A stretch of 57,718 nucleotides of DNA from contig JAQXEG010000010.1 of assembly GCA_029250945.1 (NCBI GenBank), positions 1 to 57,718 on the forward strand. The letters are read 5' to 3'. Both the position numbers and the translations under genes were made by a program. Under the pieces are notes generated by a model. It saw only the letters and a list, made by a program, of their open reading frames with translations. It had not been told where the DNA came from and made no database searches. The stretch's first letter is position 1. Each line of letters begins with the position of its first letter. This document shows positions 33,553 to 41,545 of the stretch, one piece after another. Origin of the DNA: Yoonia sp. (GTDB taxonomy: Bacteria; Pseudomonadota; Alphaproteobacteria; Rhodobacterales; Rhodobacteraceae).

Positions 33553-34986
33553 TTGCTGATTGCATTCGGTCTGGGCCTTGTTGCGGCCTTGGGACAAGCC
33601 CCGTGGGGGCTGTGGCCGTTGACGATTGCGGCTTTTGCCGGCTGGCTGTTGCGGCCCGCGCATACACCCAAGTCTGCTTTCCTGTCCGGCTGGGGCTTTG
33701 GCGCTGGCTATTTCGCGGTTGCCTTGCACTGGATCGTATCGCCGTTTTTGGTTGATATGGCAGCGACAGGGTGGATGGCCCCGTTTGCGGTCGTGCTGAT
33801 GGCGTCAGGTGCTGCGGTTTTCTGGGGGATGGCCAACTATGCCGCCCATCGCATTGCACCACACACGCTAATCGCACCAGCCTTCATGATCGTCGCGGCA
33901 GAGGCGCTACGCAGCTATCTGTTCACAGGGTTCCCGTGGGCCTCGATCGGGCATATCTGGGTCGACACGCCGCTGGCCCAATTGGCCAGTTTCGGCGGGC
34001 CACATAGCCTGAGCTTATTGATGGCTTTGGCCGCAGTGTCTGTGGCGATGCTGGCTCAGCGGGGCTGGATCTGGGGGATTGCGCCGGTTGCGTTTTCCGC
34101 CGCTTGGATCGGTTTGGCTGTTGGTCCGGCACCTGACGACTACGACGGACCCATTGTGCGTATGGTGCAACCCAACGCGAACCAAGCCGAAAAATGGGAC
34201 CCGATCAAATCGCAGGAATTTTTCAACCGCATGATTGGCTTCACCAGCGCAGAAACGGCCCCTGATTTGGTCGTCTGGCCTGAAACCGCGATTTCCTATT
34301 TGTTGGAATACGCCGATGACGCGCTTGACCAAGTGGCTGATGCCGCGCGGGGTGCGCCCACGGTTCTTGGCATTAACCGGCGCGACGGGGCGCGGTATTT
34401 CAATGCGGCCGTTGTGGTGGAGCAGGGGGATGGCGTGACCGACATCTATGACAAATCCCATATTGTGCCGTTCGGCGAATATATCCCCGGTGGGGAACTG
34501 CTGGCCAAGATCGGGATTTACGGGCTTGCCGCGTCCCAAGGCGGTGCCTTCACGCCTGGTCCCGGTCCCCGCACGGTTGAGATTGCAGGGCTTGGCAACG
34601 CCCGCATCCTTATTTGTTACGAAGGTATTTTTGCCCATGAGGTTGGCACACAAACCCGCCCACGTATGTTGGTGCTGATCACAAATGATGCGTGGTTCGG
34701 CCCAAATGCAGGCCCCAAACAACACCTTGCCCAAGCCCGTCTGCGTGCAATTGAACAAGGCCTGCCGATGGTGCGCGTCGCCAACACCGGCATTAGCGCC
34801 ATGATTGATGCCAAGGGACGCGTAACCCACCGGATCGGCATGGCGCAGGCCGCCTATGTCGATGCGCCGCTGCCGCCCGCCGCAGATGCCACGCCCTATA
34901 GCCGATTTGGCGATTGGCCGGTTCTGCTGTTGCTAATCACGATCCTTGGCCTAACTGTCGTCGCGGGCCGATCAAAGGTCCATTGA
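33553..34986 (+). CDS. lnt: Apolipoprotein N-acyltransferase
   Basis: A 477-residue inner-membrane enzyme that N-acylates the lipid-modified Cys of lipoproteins. The N-terminal half has several membrane helices (GLGLVAALGQAPWGLWPLTIAAF, FPWASIGHIW is the conserved FxWxxxG region). The nitrilase-type domain holds the catalytic triad: Glu in VVWPETAISY, Lys in YDKSHIVPFGEYIP and Cys in ILICYEGIF. A final helix is PVLLLLITILGLTVV. The start is TTG at 33553, 3 bases after the corC stop, so translation is probably coupled. Confidence 0.94.
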   Translation: MLIAFGLGLVAALGQAPWGLWPLTIAAFAGWLLRPAHTPKSAFLSGWGFGAGYFAVALHWIVSPFLVDMAATGWMAPFAVVLMASGAAVFWGMANYAAHRIAPHTLIAPAFMIVAAEALRSYLFTGFPWASIGHIWVDTPLAQLASFGGPHSLSLLMALAAVSVAMLAQRGWIWGIAPVAFSAAWIGLAVGPAPDDYDGPIVRMVQPNANQAEKWDPIKSQEFFNRMIGFTSAETAPDLVVWPETAISYLLEYADDALDQVADAARGAPTVLGINRRDGARYFNAAVVVEQGDGVTDIYDKSHIVPFGEYIPGGELLAKIGIYGLAASQGGAFTPGPGPRTVEIAGLGNARILICYEGIFAHEVGTQTRPRMLVLITNDAWFGPNAGPKQHLAQARLRAIEQGLPMVRVANTGISAMIDAKGRVTHRIGMAQAAYVDAPLPPAADATPYSRFGDWPVLLLLITILGLTVVAGRSKVH

Positions 34987-35022
34987 CCCGACACAAAAGA
35001 CCCCCTAAGCGGGTTAATAACA

Positions 35023-35067
35023 CCGCCACAACGGCTTCCTGACGTGGCGGATTTTTGAATTGGAGCA
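35023..35067 (+). ncRNA. SAM/SAH riboswitch of metK
   Basis: The leader matches the SAM/SAH aptamer class known from Rhodobacterales metK genes. The stem is CCGCCAC (35023-35029) / GTGGCGG (35044-35050), the loop core is AACGGCTTCCTGAC, and the downstream strand is ATTGGAGCA (35059-35067), which forms the pseudoknot. The last strand contains the metK ribosome-binding GGAG, 6 bases from the ATG at 35073. Ligand binding is therefore expected to hide the ribosome site and lower metK translation when SAM (or SAH) is high. The match is to remembered consensus features, not a covariance search. Confidence 0.9.
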
Positions 35068-35072
35068 CTTTC

Positions 35073-36254
35073 ATGACACGTAACGACTATGTTTTCACCT
35101 CTGAATCCGTTTCAGAGGGGCATCCTGATAAGCTGTGCGATCGGATTTCCGACGCCGTGCTGGATGCGTTTTTGACCCAAGAACCAGAGGCCCGCGTTGC
35201 GTGTGAAACCTTTGCCACGACCAACCGCGTTGTGATCGGCGGTGAGGTGGGTCTGTCGGACCAAGACATGCTCAAGGATTATATGGGCAAGATTGATGCG
35301 ATCACCCGTGCCTGCATCAAGGATATTGGGTACGAGCAGGATAAGTTTCACCACGAAACCGTGGAAATCACGAACCTGTTGCACGAACAATCCGCCCATA
35401 TCGCGCAGGGCGTTGATGCGGGCGCCGACAAGGACGAAGGTGCCGGTGATCAAGGCATCATGTTTGGGTATGCGACAACCGAAACCGACGCGTTGATGCC
35501 CGCCCCGATCCAGTATTCCCATGCTGTGCTACGCCGTTTGGCCGAAGTGCGCAAAAACGGAACCGAGCCTGCGCTGGGCCCCGATGCAAAAAGCCAGCTG
35601 TCGGTGCGTTATGAAAACGGCAAACCCGTTGGCGTGACGTCGATTGTGCTGTCGACCCAGCACCTTGATCCCGACCTGAGTAGCGCGGATATCCGCGCCA
35701 TTGTTGAGCCTTACATCATTGAGACGCTGCCCGATGGGTGGCTGTCTGCAGATACGGCGTGGCACGTGAACCCGACAGGCAAATTTGTCATCGGTGGCCC
35801 TGATGGGGATGCTGGCCTGACGGGCCGCAAGATTATCGTCGATACCTATGGTGGTGCCGCCCCCCATGGTGGTGGTGCGTTTTCGGGCAAAGACCCGACA
35901 AAGGTTGACCGCTCTGCCGCCTATGCCGCCCGCTATCTGGCCAAGAATGTTGTGGCCGCTGGCATGGCCGAACGCTGCACGATCCAGTTGTCCTATGCGA
36001 TTGGTGTTGCGCGACCGCTGTCGATCTATGCCGATTTGCATGGCACGGGCGAGGTTGATCCCGCCGCCGTTGAGAAGGCCGTGAATGCAGCGATGGACCT
36101 GACGCCAAGCGGTATCCGCCACCATCTTGGCCTGAACCGCCCGATTTACGAACGCACAGCGGCCTATGGCCACTTTGGCCGTACGCCAACGGATGATGGT
36201 GGATTTAGCTGGGAACGCACCGATTTGGTCGAAGCGCTAAAGGCGGCCGTCTAA
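35073..36254 (+). CDS. metK: S-adenosylmethionine synthase
   Basis: A 393-residue enzyme making SAM from methionine and ATP. Signatures are [16 protein letters not shown] (ATP site), [17 protein letters not shown] (the GAGDQG loop), the phosphate loop [16 protein letters not shown], and TAAYGHFGR near the C-terminus. The ATG at 35073 is fixed by GGAG inside the riboswitch. It is regulated in translation by the upstream aptamer. Confidence 0.98.
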   Translation: MTRNDYVFTSESVSEGHPDKLCDRISDAVLDAFLTQEPEARVACETFATTNRVVIGGEVGLSDQDMLKDYMGKIDAITRACIKDIGYEQDKFHHETVEITNLLHEQSAHIAQGVDAGADKDEGAGDQGIMFGYATTETDALMPAPIQYSHAVLRRLAEVRKNGTEPALGPDAKSQLSVRYENGKPVGVTSIVLSTQHLDPDLSSADIRAIVEPYIIETLPDGWLSADTAWHVNPTGKFVIGGPDGDAGLTGRKIIVDTYGGAAPHGGGAFSGKDPTKVDRSAAYAARYLAKNVVAAGMAERCTIQLSYAIGVARPLSIYADLHGTGEVDPAAVEKAVNAAMDLTPSGIRHHLGLNRPIYERTAAYGHFGRTPTDDGGFSWERTDLVEALKAAV

Positions 36255-36317
36255 AAACCATTTGGTCAATTTGTGATCGCGTGTCAGGCTCTTTCCCAGA
36301 ATATGGGGAGGGGCCTG

Positions 36318-37169
36318 ATGCTTTTGGAGGTTGTGCTGCCGCTATCGCTGGCGGTGATTATGTTTTCGCTCGGCGTCGGGCTAACGATTGCGGATTTTAG
36401 ACGGGTGGTCGCGATGCCGCGTGCGGTTACGGTTGGGCTGTGCCTGCAATTATTGGGAATACCCGTGCTGGCGTTTTGCCTGTTGCAGGTGGTGAACCTA
36501 CAGCCCGCATTGGCGTTTGGGGTCATGCTGCTGGCATTTTGCCCCGGCGGGGTGACATCGAATGTGCTGACAAAGCTGGGCGGCGGGTCGGTGGCGCTGT
36601 CAATCACAATGACAGCGATTGCCAGCCTTGCATCCGTGTTCACAGTTCCGATTTTTGTCGGATTGGCCGCCAGTCATTTCCTTGGCGCGGCGGCACCTCA
36701 GATCAATGTCACATCCATCGCAGTCGCGATGTTCTTGATCACGGCCTTACCTGTGTTGCTGGGCCTGGGGCTGCGCGGTGTTGCACCGGCGGTGGCCACG
36801 CGGATTGAGCCGGTTTTAGCCAAGATCGCGGTCGTTTTGTTTGTGATCATTATTGTCGGCGCATTGGCCGCCAATTGGGCCTTGTTCTGGGCGAACTTCG
36901 CGCAGCTCGGACCCGTCCTGATTGCGATGGTCGCATTGGCGGTGCTGATTGGACTGGGTGTTGCGCGCCTCTTGGGGTTGTCAGGACCCGACCGCATTGC
37001 GATTGCAGTGGAATTGGGTGTGCAAAACGGAACCTTGGGCATCGCGGTTGCAGGATTGATCGCAGGGGTCACGGGGCTGTCGGACTATGCGTTACCATCC
37101 GCGGCTTATGGTATTTTCATGTATGTCGTCACTGTTCCGGCGATTTTGGCGTTACGGAAGATGGGTTAA
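36318..37169 (+). CDS. Bile acid:sodium symporter (BASS) family transporter
   Basis: A 283-residue protein with about nine or ten membrane helices. Family marks are MFSLGVGLTIADFRRV, LAFCPGGVTSNVLTKLGGGSVALSITMTAIASL (the crossover region with CPGG and the Asn/Ser cluster) and AVELGVQNGTLGIAVA (second crossover, ExGxQN). BASS proteins import organic anions with sodium; the substrate here is unknown. ATG at 36318 follows GAGGGG. Same strand as metK and trmB but with its own spacing. Confidence 0.87.
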   Translation: MLLEVVLPLSLAVIMFSLGVGLTIADFRRVVAMPRAVTVGLCLQLLGIPVLAFCLLQVVNLQPALAFGVMLLAFCPGGVTSNVLTKLGGGSVALSITMTAIASLASVFTVPIFVGLAASHFLGAAAPQINVTSIAVAMFLITALPVLLGLGLRGVAPAVATRIEPVLAKIAVVLFVIIIVGALAANWALFWANFAQLGPVLIAMVALAVLIGLGVARLLGLSGPDRIAIAVELGVQNGTLGIAVAGLIAGVTGLSDYALPSAAYGIFMYVVTVPAILALRKMG

Positions 37170-37223
37170 AACCCATCCTACGTGGCATTGCCACAAACAG
37201 GGGCCTTTGCTATTGGCCACGGT

Positions 37224-37934
37224 ATGACAGATCGACATCCCTCCGGTGCGCCATGGCGCAATTTTTATGGCCGCTTTCGTGGCAAGACTATTCGTGCCAG
37301 CCAGCATGACTATCTTGATAATGATCTGGATGCGTTGTCGCCCGGTCCTATTGAATGGGATGTGAACCCTGACCGGACCGAGATTGATCTGGCGGATTAT
37401 TTTGGTCCACGGGAATACTGGCTCGAAATTGGGTTTGGCGGCGGCGAGCATCTGGTGCATATGGCCCAGACATATCCCGACGTCGGTATCGTGGGGTGCG
37501 AGCCGTTTGTGAATGGCGTGGCGATGCTGCTGGGCAAAATTCGCAAGGCTGGCGTCACAAACCTTGGGGTGCATCCCGGTGATGTGCGCAATCTGTTCGA
37601 CGTGTTGCCAGATGGCACACTGTCCAAGGTATTCCTGAACTACCCAGACCCATGGCCAAAGAAGCGCCACCACCGCCGCAGGTTTGTGACCCAAGAACAT
37701 CTGGTGCCGTTGTTTGCCGCGATGGCCCCGGGGTCGGAATTGCGGGTGGCGACAGATATCAAGGATTACGTGCGTCAGACGCTTGAGGAGGTCCCGAAGG
37801 CCGGATTTGAATGGCTGGCGGAAGGGCCAGATGATTGGCGCAAGCCGTGGGATGACTGGTATTCCACGCGCTATGAACAAAAGGCCCTGCGCGAAGGTCG
37901 CACGCCCCATTATCTGACGTTCCGCCGTCCGTAA
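37224..37934 (+). CDS. trmB: tRNA (guanine-N7)-methyltransferase
   Basis: A 236-residue SAM-dependent enzyme that makes m7G46 in tRNA. Motifs: NFYGRFRGKTIRASQ (N-terminal basic region), YWLEIGFGGGEHLV (SAM-binding motif I), VGCEPFVNGV, FLNYPDPWPKKRHHRRRFV (the family hallmark) and the C-terminal TRYEQKALREGR. ATG at 37224 gives the usual N-terminus; a GTG at 37182 would add 14 unlike residues. Confidence 0.94.
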   Translation: MTDRHPSGAPWRNFYGRFRGKTIRASQHDYLDNDLDALSPGPIEWDVNPDRTEIDLADYFGPREYWLEIGFGGGEHLVHMAQTYPDVGIVGCEPFVNGVAMLLGKIRKAGVTNLGVHPGDVRNLFDVLPDGTLSKVFLNYPDPWPKKRHHRRRFVTQEHLVPLFAAMAPGSELRVATDIKDYVRQTLEEVPKAGFEWLAEGPDDWRKPWDDWYSTRYEQKALREGRTPHYLTFRRP

Positions 37935-37943
37935 TGTTGCGTC

Positions 37944-37979
37944 GCCTCCGGCGGGAGTATTTGTCAAAAAGCGAAGCGG
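37944..37979. repeat. 36-bp interspersed repeat, copy 1
   Basis: GCCTCCGGCGGGAGTATTTG followed by TCAAAAAGCGAAGCGG. The same 36 bases occur at 52697-52732 with one difference. It holds the small inverted repeat CTCC-GGC-GGGAG and lies 10 bases after trmB. A similar but shorter piece (GAGTATTTGGAAAAAAGTGAG) is at 15037-15057. Confidence 0.7.
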
Positions 37980-38051
37980 GATGGTGATGGACCATCGCGG
38001 CAGGGTGCGTTAGGACAGAGCGGTAATTTTCAAGCAAGTGAGATCGCGCAT

Positions 38052-39395
38052 ATGTCTGGCCATGGCACCCCAATCCCGATGACGTCGACCCCCTGTGGCC
38101 CATTGACCGGCGAGGCAAATGTGCCGGGTGATAAGTCGATTTCGCATCGGTCCATCATTTTGGGCGCGATGGCTGTGGGTGAGACGCGGATTACTGGGCT
38201 TTTGGAAGGCGAAGACGTCCTAGATACCGCTAAGGCGATGCGTGCCTTTGGCGCGACTGTTACCAAGCATGACGATGGATCGTGGAGCGTGCAGGGCGTT
38301 GGTGTCGGTGGCTTTGCCGAACCTGAGGGCGTGATTGATTGCGGGAACTCAGGCACGGGTGTTCGCCTGATCATGGGCACGATGGCCACGTCGCCCATTG
38401 CCGCGACTTTTACCGGTGATGCATCATTGAATGCGCGGCCTATGGGGCGTGTGACGGATCCGCTGGCCTTGTTTGGGACCCAAGCGGTTGGGCGCGCAGG
38501 TGATCGTTTGCCGATGACGCTGGTGGGCGCCGTTGATCCCGTGCCTGTCACATATACAACGCCCGTGCCGTCCGCCCAAGTGAAGTCGGCGGTTCTGTTG
38601 GCTGGCTTGAATGCGCCGGGCCAAACCGTTGTTATCGAGAAAGAAGCGACCCGCGACCACACAGAGCGGATGTTGGCAGGCTTTGGCGCCGAGATTTCTG
38701 TCGAAGAAGCGCCCGAGGGTCGCAAGATCACATTAACCGGCCAGCCGGAACTACGCCCGCAAGTGATTGTCGTGCCGCGCGATCCGTCATCGGCTGCGTT
38801 TCCAGTCTGTGCGGCGATTATCACGCCTGGGTCTGATGTTCTGGTGCCCAATATTGGCCTGAACCCGACCCGTGCGGGTTTGTTCACCACCCTGCAAGAA
38901 ATGGGCGCCGATCTGACCTATGAAAATATGCGCGAAGAAGGTGGAGAGCCTGTGGCCGATCTGCGCGCCAAGTTTTCGCCAAACCTAAAGGGGATCGCGG
39001 TGCCGCCAGCCCGTGCCGCCAGTATGATTGACGAATATCCTGTGCTGTCCGTCGTCGCATCCTTTGCCGAAGGGGTGACAGACATGCAGGGGGTCAAGGA
39101 ATTGCGGGTCAAGGAATCTGACCGGATTGACGCGATGGCCAAGGGGCTGCGTGCTGCGGGTGTTACCGTGGATGAAGGTGATGACTGGTGGACCGTCACG
39201 GGGCTCGGCCACGGGAATGTCCCGGGTGGTGCGACGGTTGCGTCTGTGCTGGATCACCGGATTGCGATGGCGTTTATGGTGATGGGCATGGCGTCCCAAA
39301 AGCCGATAACCGTGGATGACGGCACGCCGATTTCGACGTCCTTCCCGATTTTTGAGGGTCTAATGGGCGCCTTGGGCGCAAAGCTGTCGACATGA
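38052..39395 (+). CDS. aroA: 5-enolpyruvylshikimate-3-phosphate synthase
   Basis: A 447-residue shikimate-pathway enzyme joining PEP to shikimate-3-phosphate. Signatures are [36 protein letters not shown] (PEP-site loop), [39 protein letters not shown] and [11 protein letters not shown]. It is of the alphaproteobacterial, CP4-related type. In the PEP loop it has Gly (NSGTG) where the CP4 enzyme has Ala (NAATG). Its stop overlaps the cmk start (ATGA). Confidence 0.95.
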   Translation: MSGHGTPIPMTSTPCGPLTGEANVPGDKSISHRSIILGAMAVGETRITGLLEGEDVLDTAKAMRAFGATVTKHDDGSWSVQGVGVGGFAEPEGVIDCGNSGTGVRLIMGTMATSPIAATFTGDASLNARPMGRVTDPLALFGTQAVGRAGDRLPMTLVGAVDPVPVTYTTPVPSAQVKSAVLLAGLNAPGQTVVIEKEATRDHTERMLAGFGAEISVEEAPEGRKITLTGQPELRPQVIVVPRDPSSAAFPVCAAIITPGSDVLVPNIGLNPTRAGLFTTLQEMGADLTYENMREEGGEPVADLRAKFSPNLKGIAVPPARAASMIDEYPVLSVVASFAEGVTDMQGVKELRVKESDRIDAMAKGLRAAGVTVDEGDDWWTVTGLGHGNVPGGATVASVLDHRIAMAFMVMGMASQKPITVDDGTPISTSFPIFEGLMGALGAKLST

Positions 39396-40000
39396 TATTT
39401 ACGGTGGCCATTGATGGCCCAGCCGCCGCTGGCAAGGGCACGATTTCAAAGGCGGTCGCGGCCCATTTCGGGTTTGCGTATTTGGATACGGGACTGTTGT
39501 ACCGTGCCGTTGGTGCCAAAGTGCTGGATGGTGCAGATCCCGTTGACGCGGCCCGTGCCCTGTCACCGGATGATTTGAATGCGGATGTTCTGCGCACCCA
39601 CGCGGTCGCCCAAGCCGCGAGCGAAGTTGCCGTCATCGCAGATGTTCGCGCCGCGCTATTGGTGTTTCAACGCGACTTTGCCCGCCGTTCCGGGGGCGCC
39701 GTGTTGGATGGTCGTGATATCGGGACGGTGATTTGTCCGGATGCAGAGGCAAAGATATTCGTGACGGCAAGTGCCGCGTGCCGCGCTGACCGTCGGTTCA
39801 AAGAACTGAAAGCGCGCGGCAATGACATTAGTGCGGATCAGGTGCTGGCCGATGTGATCGCCCGCGATAAACGGGATGCCGAACGGGCAGAGGCCCCGAT
39901 GATTGCCGCCGCTGATGCGGTGACATTGGACACGTCGGATTTGACGATTGAACAGGCCATTGCAAAGGCCGTGGCCTTAGTTGACGCCAAGCGGACCTAG
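39392..40000 (+). CDS. cmk: Cytidylate kinase
   Basis: A 202-residue nucleoside monophosphate kinase making CDP/dCDP. The P-loop is [12 protein letters not shown] at the N-terminus. [33 protein letters not shown] and the Arg-rich lid [12 protein letters not shown] are family motifs. Start overlaps the aroA stop by 4 bases, so it is translationally coupled; aroA-cmk-rpsA is a common order, here with a few genes inserted before rpsA. Confidence 0.95.
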   Translation: MIFTVAIDGPAAAGKGTISKAVAAHFGFAYLDTGLLYRAVGAKVLDGADPVDAARALSPDDLNADVLRTHAVAQAASEVAVIADVRAALLVFQRDFARRSGGAVLDGRDIGTVICPDAEAKIFVTASAACRADRRFKELKARGNDISADQVLADVIARDKRDAERAEAPMIAAADAVTLDTSDLTIEQAIAKAVALVDAKRT

Positions 40001-40001
40001 T

Positions 40002-40474
40002 TCACTGGTGCAACATCCATGCCTCATAGGTGAGGCGGATGGATGAATACCGGTATTCAATGCTGGCGCGGATGGCACCGACCCATTCGACGAAATCACG
40101 TTCTGTGACGTTGATATCTTCAAGAAACGCACCCACCGCTGGATCACCTACATAGGTGACCGGGGCCAGATCAAGCTCAATATCGCTGTTCGTGGTATGG
40201 ATCAGGTTGTCAAATCCCGCGCCGATGGATTTGCGCAGGTCGGCCAAGGCGCGACGCAGGTTTTGATGCCCGCTATCATAGCCCGTGTAGCCCCAAACCG
40301 TGTTCTGTAAATAGGTTCGTGTGCGCCTCCAAGGGGCGCTGTCGCCAACATCGCAAATAGCGCACGATGTTTTGCACCACGAATTTCGACAGGGGCATCC
40401 CCTGTGACCCGCACAACGCAGGTTCCAAATAGCGATATCTCAACGCGCGCTGTCACCGTCCCAAAACTCCCCAT
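40002..40474 (-). pseudogene. OmpR/SARP-type winged-helix regulator fragment, frameshifted
   Basis: The first frame from 40474 reads TARVEISLFGTCVVRVTG, VEIRGAKHRALFAMLATAPL, the start of a SARP/BTAD-type winged-helix DNA-binding domain. At a GGGG run near 40330 one base is lost. The correct text continues in another frame (YLQNTVWGYTGYDSG, NLRRALADLRKSIGAGFDN, TNSDIELDLAPVTYVGDPAVGAFLEDI) and stops at 40002. Relatives are several hundred residues longer, so the C-terminal part is missing too. Confidence 0.65.
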
Positions 40475-40600
40475 TTTCTAACCTAACGTTAACACCCGTT
40501 TTTGCGTGCACCAATGACTTCACAGTTTATTCACGCACGCCCGTCGCACGGCCCGCTTAGGGTAAAGGCACGGAACGATACAAAGACTGTGAGCAAGGCA

Positions 40601-40792
40601 ATGATGATGGTGAAAACCCCCAAGTCGGGTGAACAAATCGAGGATCTGGTGGATTTCTACCAGCAATGGCCTGACCTGCGAGATGTGGCAATTAACATGT
40701 CCCGCGATGGCCGTTTGGACCAAAAAGAGCGTGTGATCTTGCAATGGATGGTGCGCGTTGTGGATCGGGTTGGGCCGGTCGACTTGAAATAA
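40601..40792 (+). CDS. Small conserved protein of unknown function
   Basis: About 63 residues: SGEQIEDLVDFYQQWPDLRDVAINMSRDGRLDQKERVILQWMVRVVDRVGPVDLK, helical and acidic, without Cys or membrane segments. The start may be any of three consecutive ATGs (40601, 40604, 40607); AAGG at 40595-40598 fits the third best. It precedes the next gene by 27 bases, so the two are probably co-transcribed. No function assigned. Confidence 0.55.
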   Translation: MMMVKTPKSGEQIEDLVDFYQQWPDLRDVAINMSRDGRLDQKERVILQWMVRVVDRVGPVDLK

Positions 40793-40819
40793 TCCATGGC
40801 AAACTGGGGAGTGAGCGAT

Positions 40820-41224
40820 ATGGGAAATACGACGAAAACTGCAAAATGGCAGGCTGTGGAACTGTTTGGCTGGACGCGCCGCGCCTATGGCCGGACCGTC
40901 ATGTGGGAAAGCGATGGTGGCACGCTGCGCGGGCGCGTGGATGTGCCCGGTGGTACACCGGGGCGTCTATATCTGCGGCGGAACGTGCGCGGGCGGATGC
41001 TGGTCCAGCTGTATTGCAACGACCACGAGGTGCTAGAGGATCTGGTATCACACGGTGAATTCGACCGCTTTGTGGACCTTAAGATCAGGCAGGAAACGAC
41101 CCATGCCGACCTTGAATTGCATCTGATCCCTGCCACCAACGGATCGGTGCGGATTGAACAGAATTTTCAGCTTATGCAATGGTCCACGCCGCTGGACCGC
41201 GTAATGGCGCCGGTGGCCAATTGA
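40820..41224 (+). CDS. Conserved hypothetical protein
   Basis: A 134-residue soluble protein: basic, beta-rich middle (GGTLRGRVDVPGGTPGRLYLRRNVRGRMLVQLYCNDHEVLEDLV), then helices and strands (FDRFVDLKIRQE, ADLELHLIPATNGSVRIEQNFQLMQW). The ATG at 40820 follows GGGGAG; one at 40796 has no ribosome site. No recognisable domain, signal peptide or membrane segment. It is the last gene before the structured spacer of rpsA. Confidence 0.6.
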   Translation: MGNTTKTAKWQAVELFGWTRRAYGRTVMWESDGGTLRGRVDVPGGTPGRLYLRRNVRGRMLVQLYCNDHEVLEDLVSHGEFDRFVDLKIRQETTHADLELHLIPATNGSVRIEQNFQLMQWSTPLDRVMAPVAN

Positions 41225-41230
41225 TGTTTT

Positions 41231-41440
41231 GGCACCGTGGCGACGGGGTGTGATGAGGCCCTGAAACCCTGCACTGCCACCGGTCATTCTCTCCCGGTGA
41301 TCGGCAATGCACCGCGCGGTGCCAAAGCAGACGACGGACGCCTTGCCAGCAAGGCAAAAACACCCTATACGCCGACCTGTCTAAGCATCGAGACAGTTGC
41401 GGACATGAGACTTGAGCAGGGTCGGTATCTTACCGGCCCT
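41231..41440 (+). ncRNA. Candidate structured RNA or leader element upstream of rpsA
   Basis: This stretch is packed with inverted repeats. A closing pair GGCACCG (41231-41237) / CGGTGCC (41317-41323) encloses a hairpin CACCGG...CCGGTG (41279-41299). It is followed by GCCTTG-CCAG-CAAGGC (41340-41355) and CTGTCT...AGACAG (41378-41395). A 10-bp stem AGGGTCGGTA-TCT-TACCGGCCCT (41418-41440) with GATGTTTT after it could act as a terminator. No convincing gene lies here. It may be an sRNA gene ending at that hairpin or a long rpsA leader. I do not recognise the family; the folding was done by eye. Confidence 0.4.
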
Positions 41441-41545
41441 GATGTTTTATGTTAGTGCGAAGGGGCATAGACCAATTTGAAACCCAAAGACCGGCGGAGA
41501 CAACCGCACGGCCCGTATAAACAAGCGATTAGGAAACGACGCCAC

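Noticed and set aside
41231..41440. 4.5S (SRP) RNA, 6S RNA or tmRNA in front of rpsA
   Set aside because: The conserved SRP loop, the long 6S stem with open centre, and a tmRNA tag sequence are not seen; it stays an unassigned candidate.
41237..41455. 72-residue frame in the rpsA upstream region
   Set aside because: No ribosome site or homology recognised; the region is better explained by inverted repeats.
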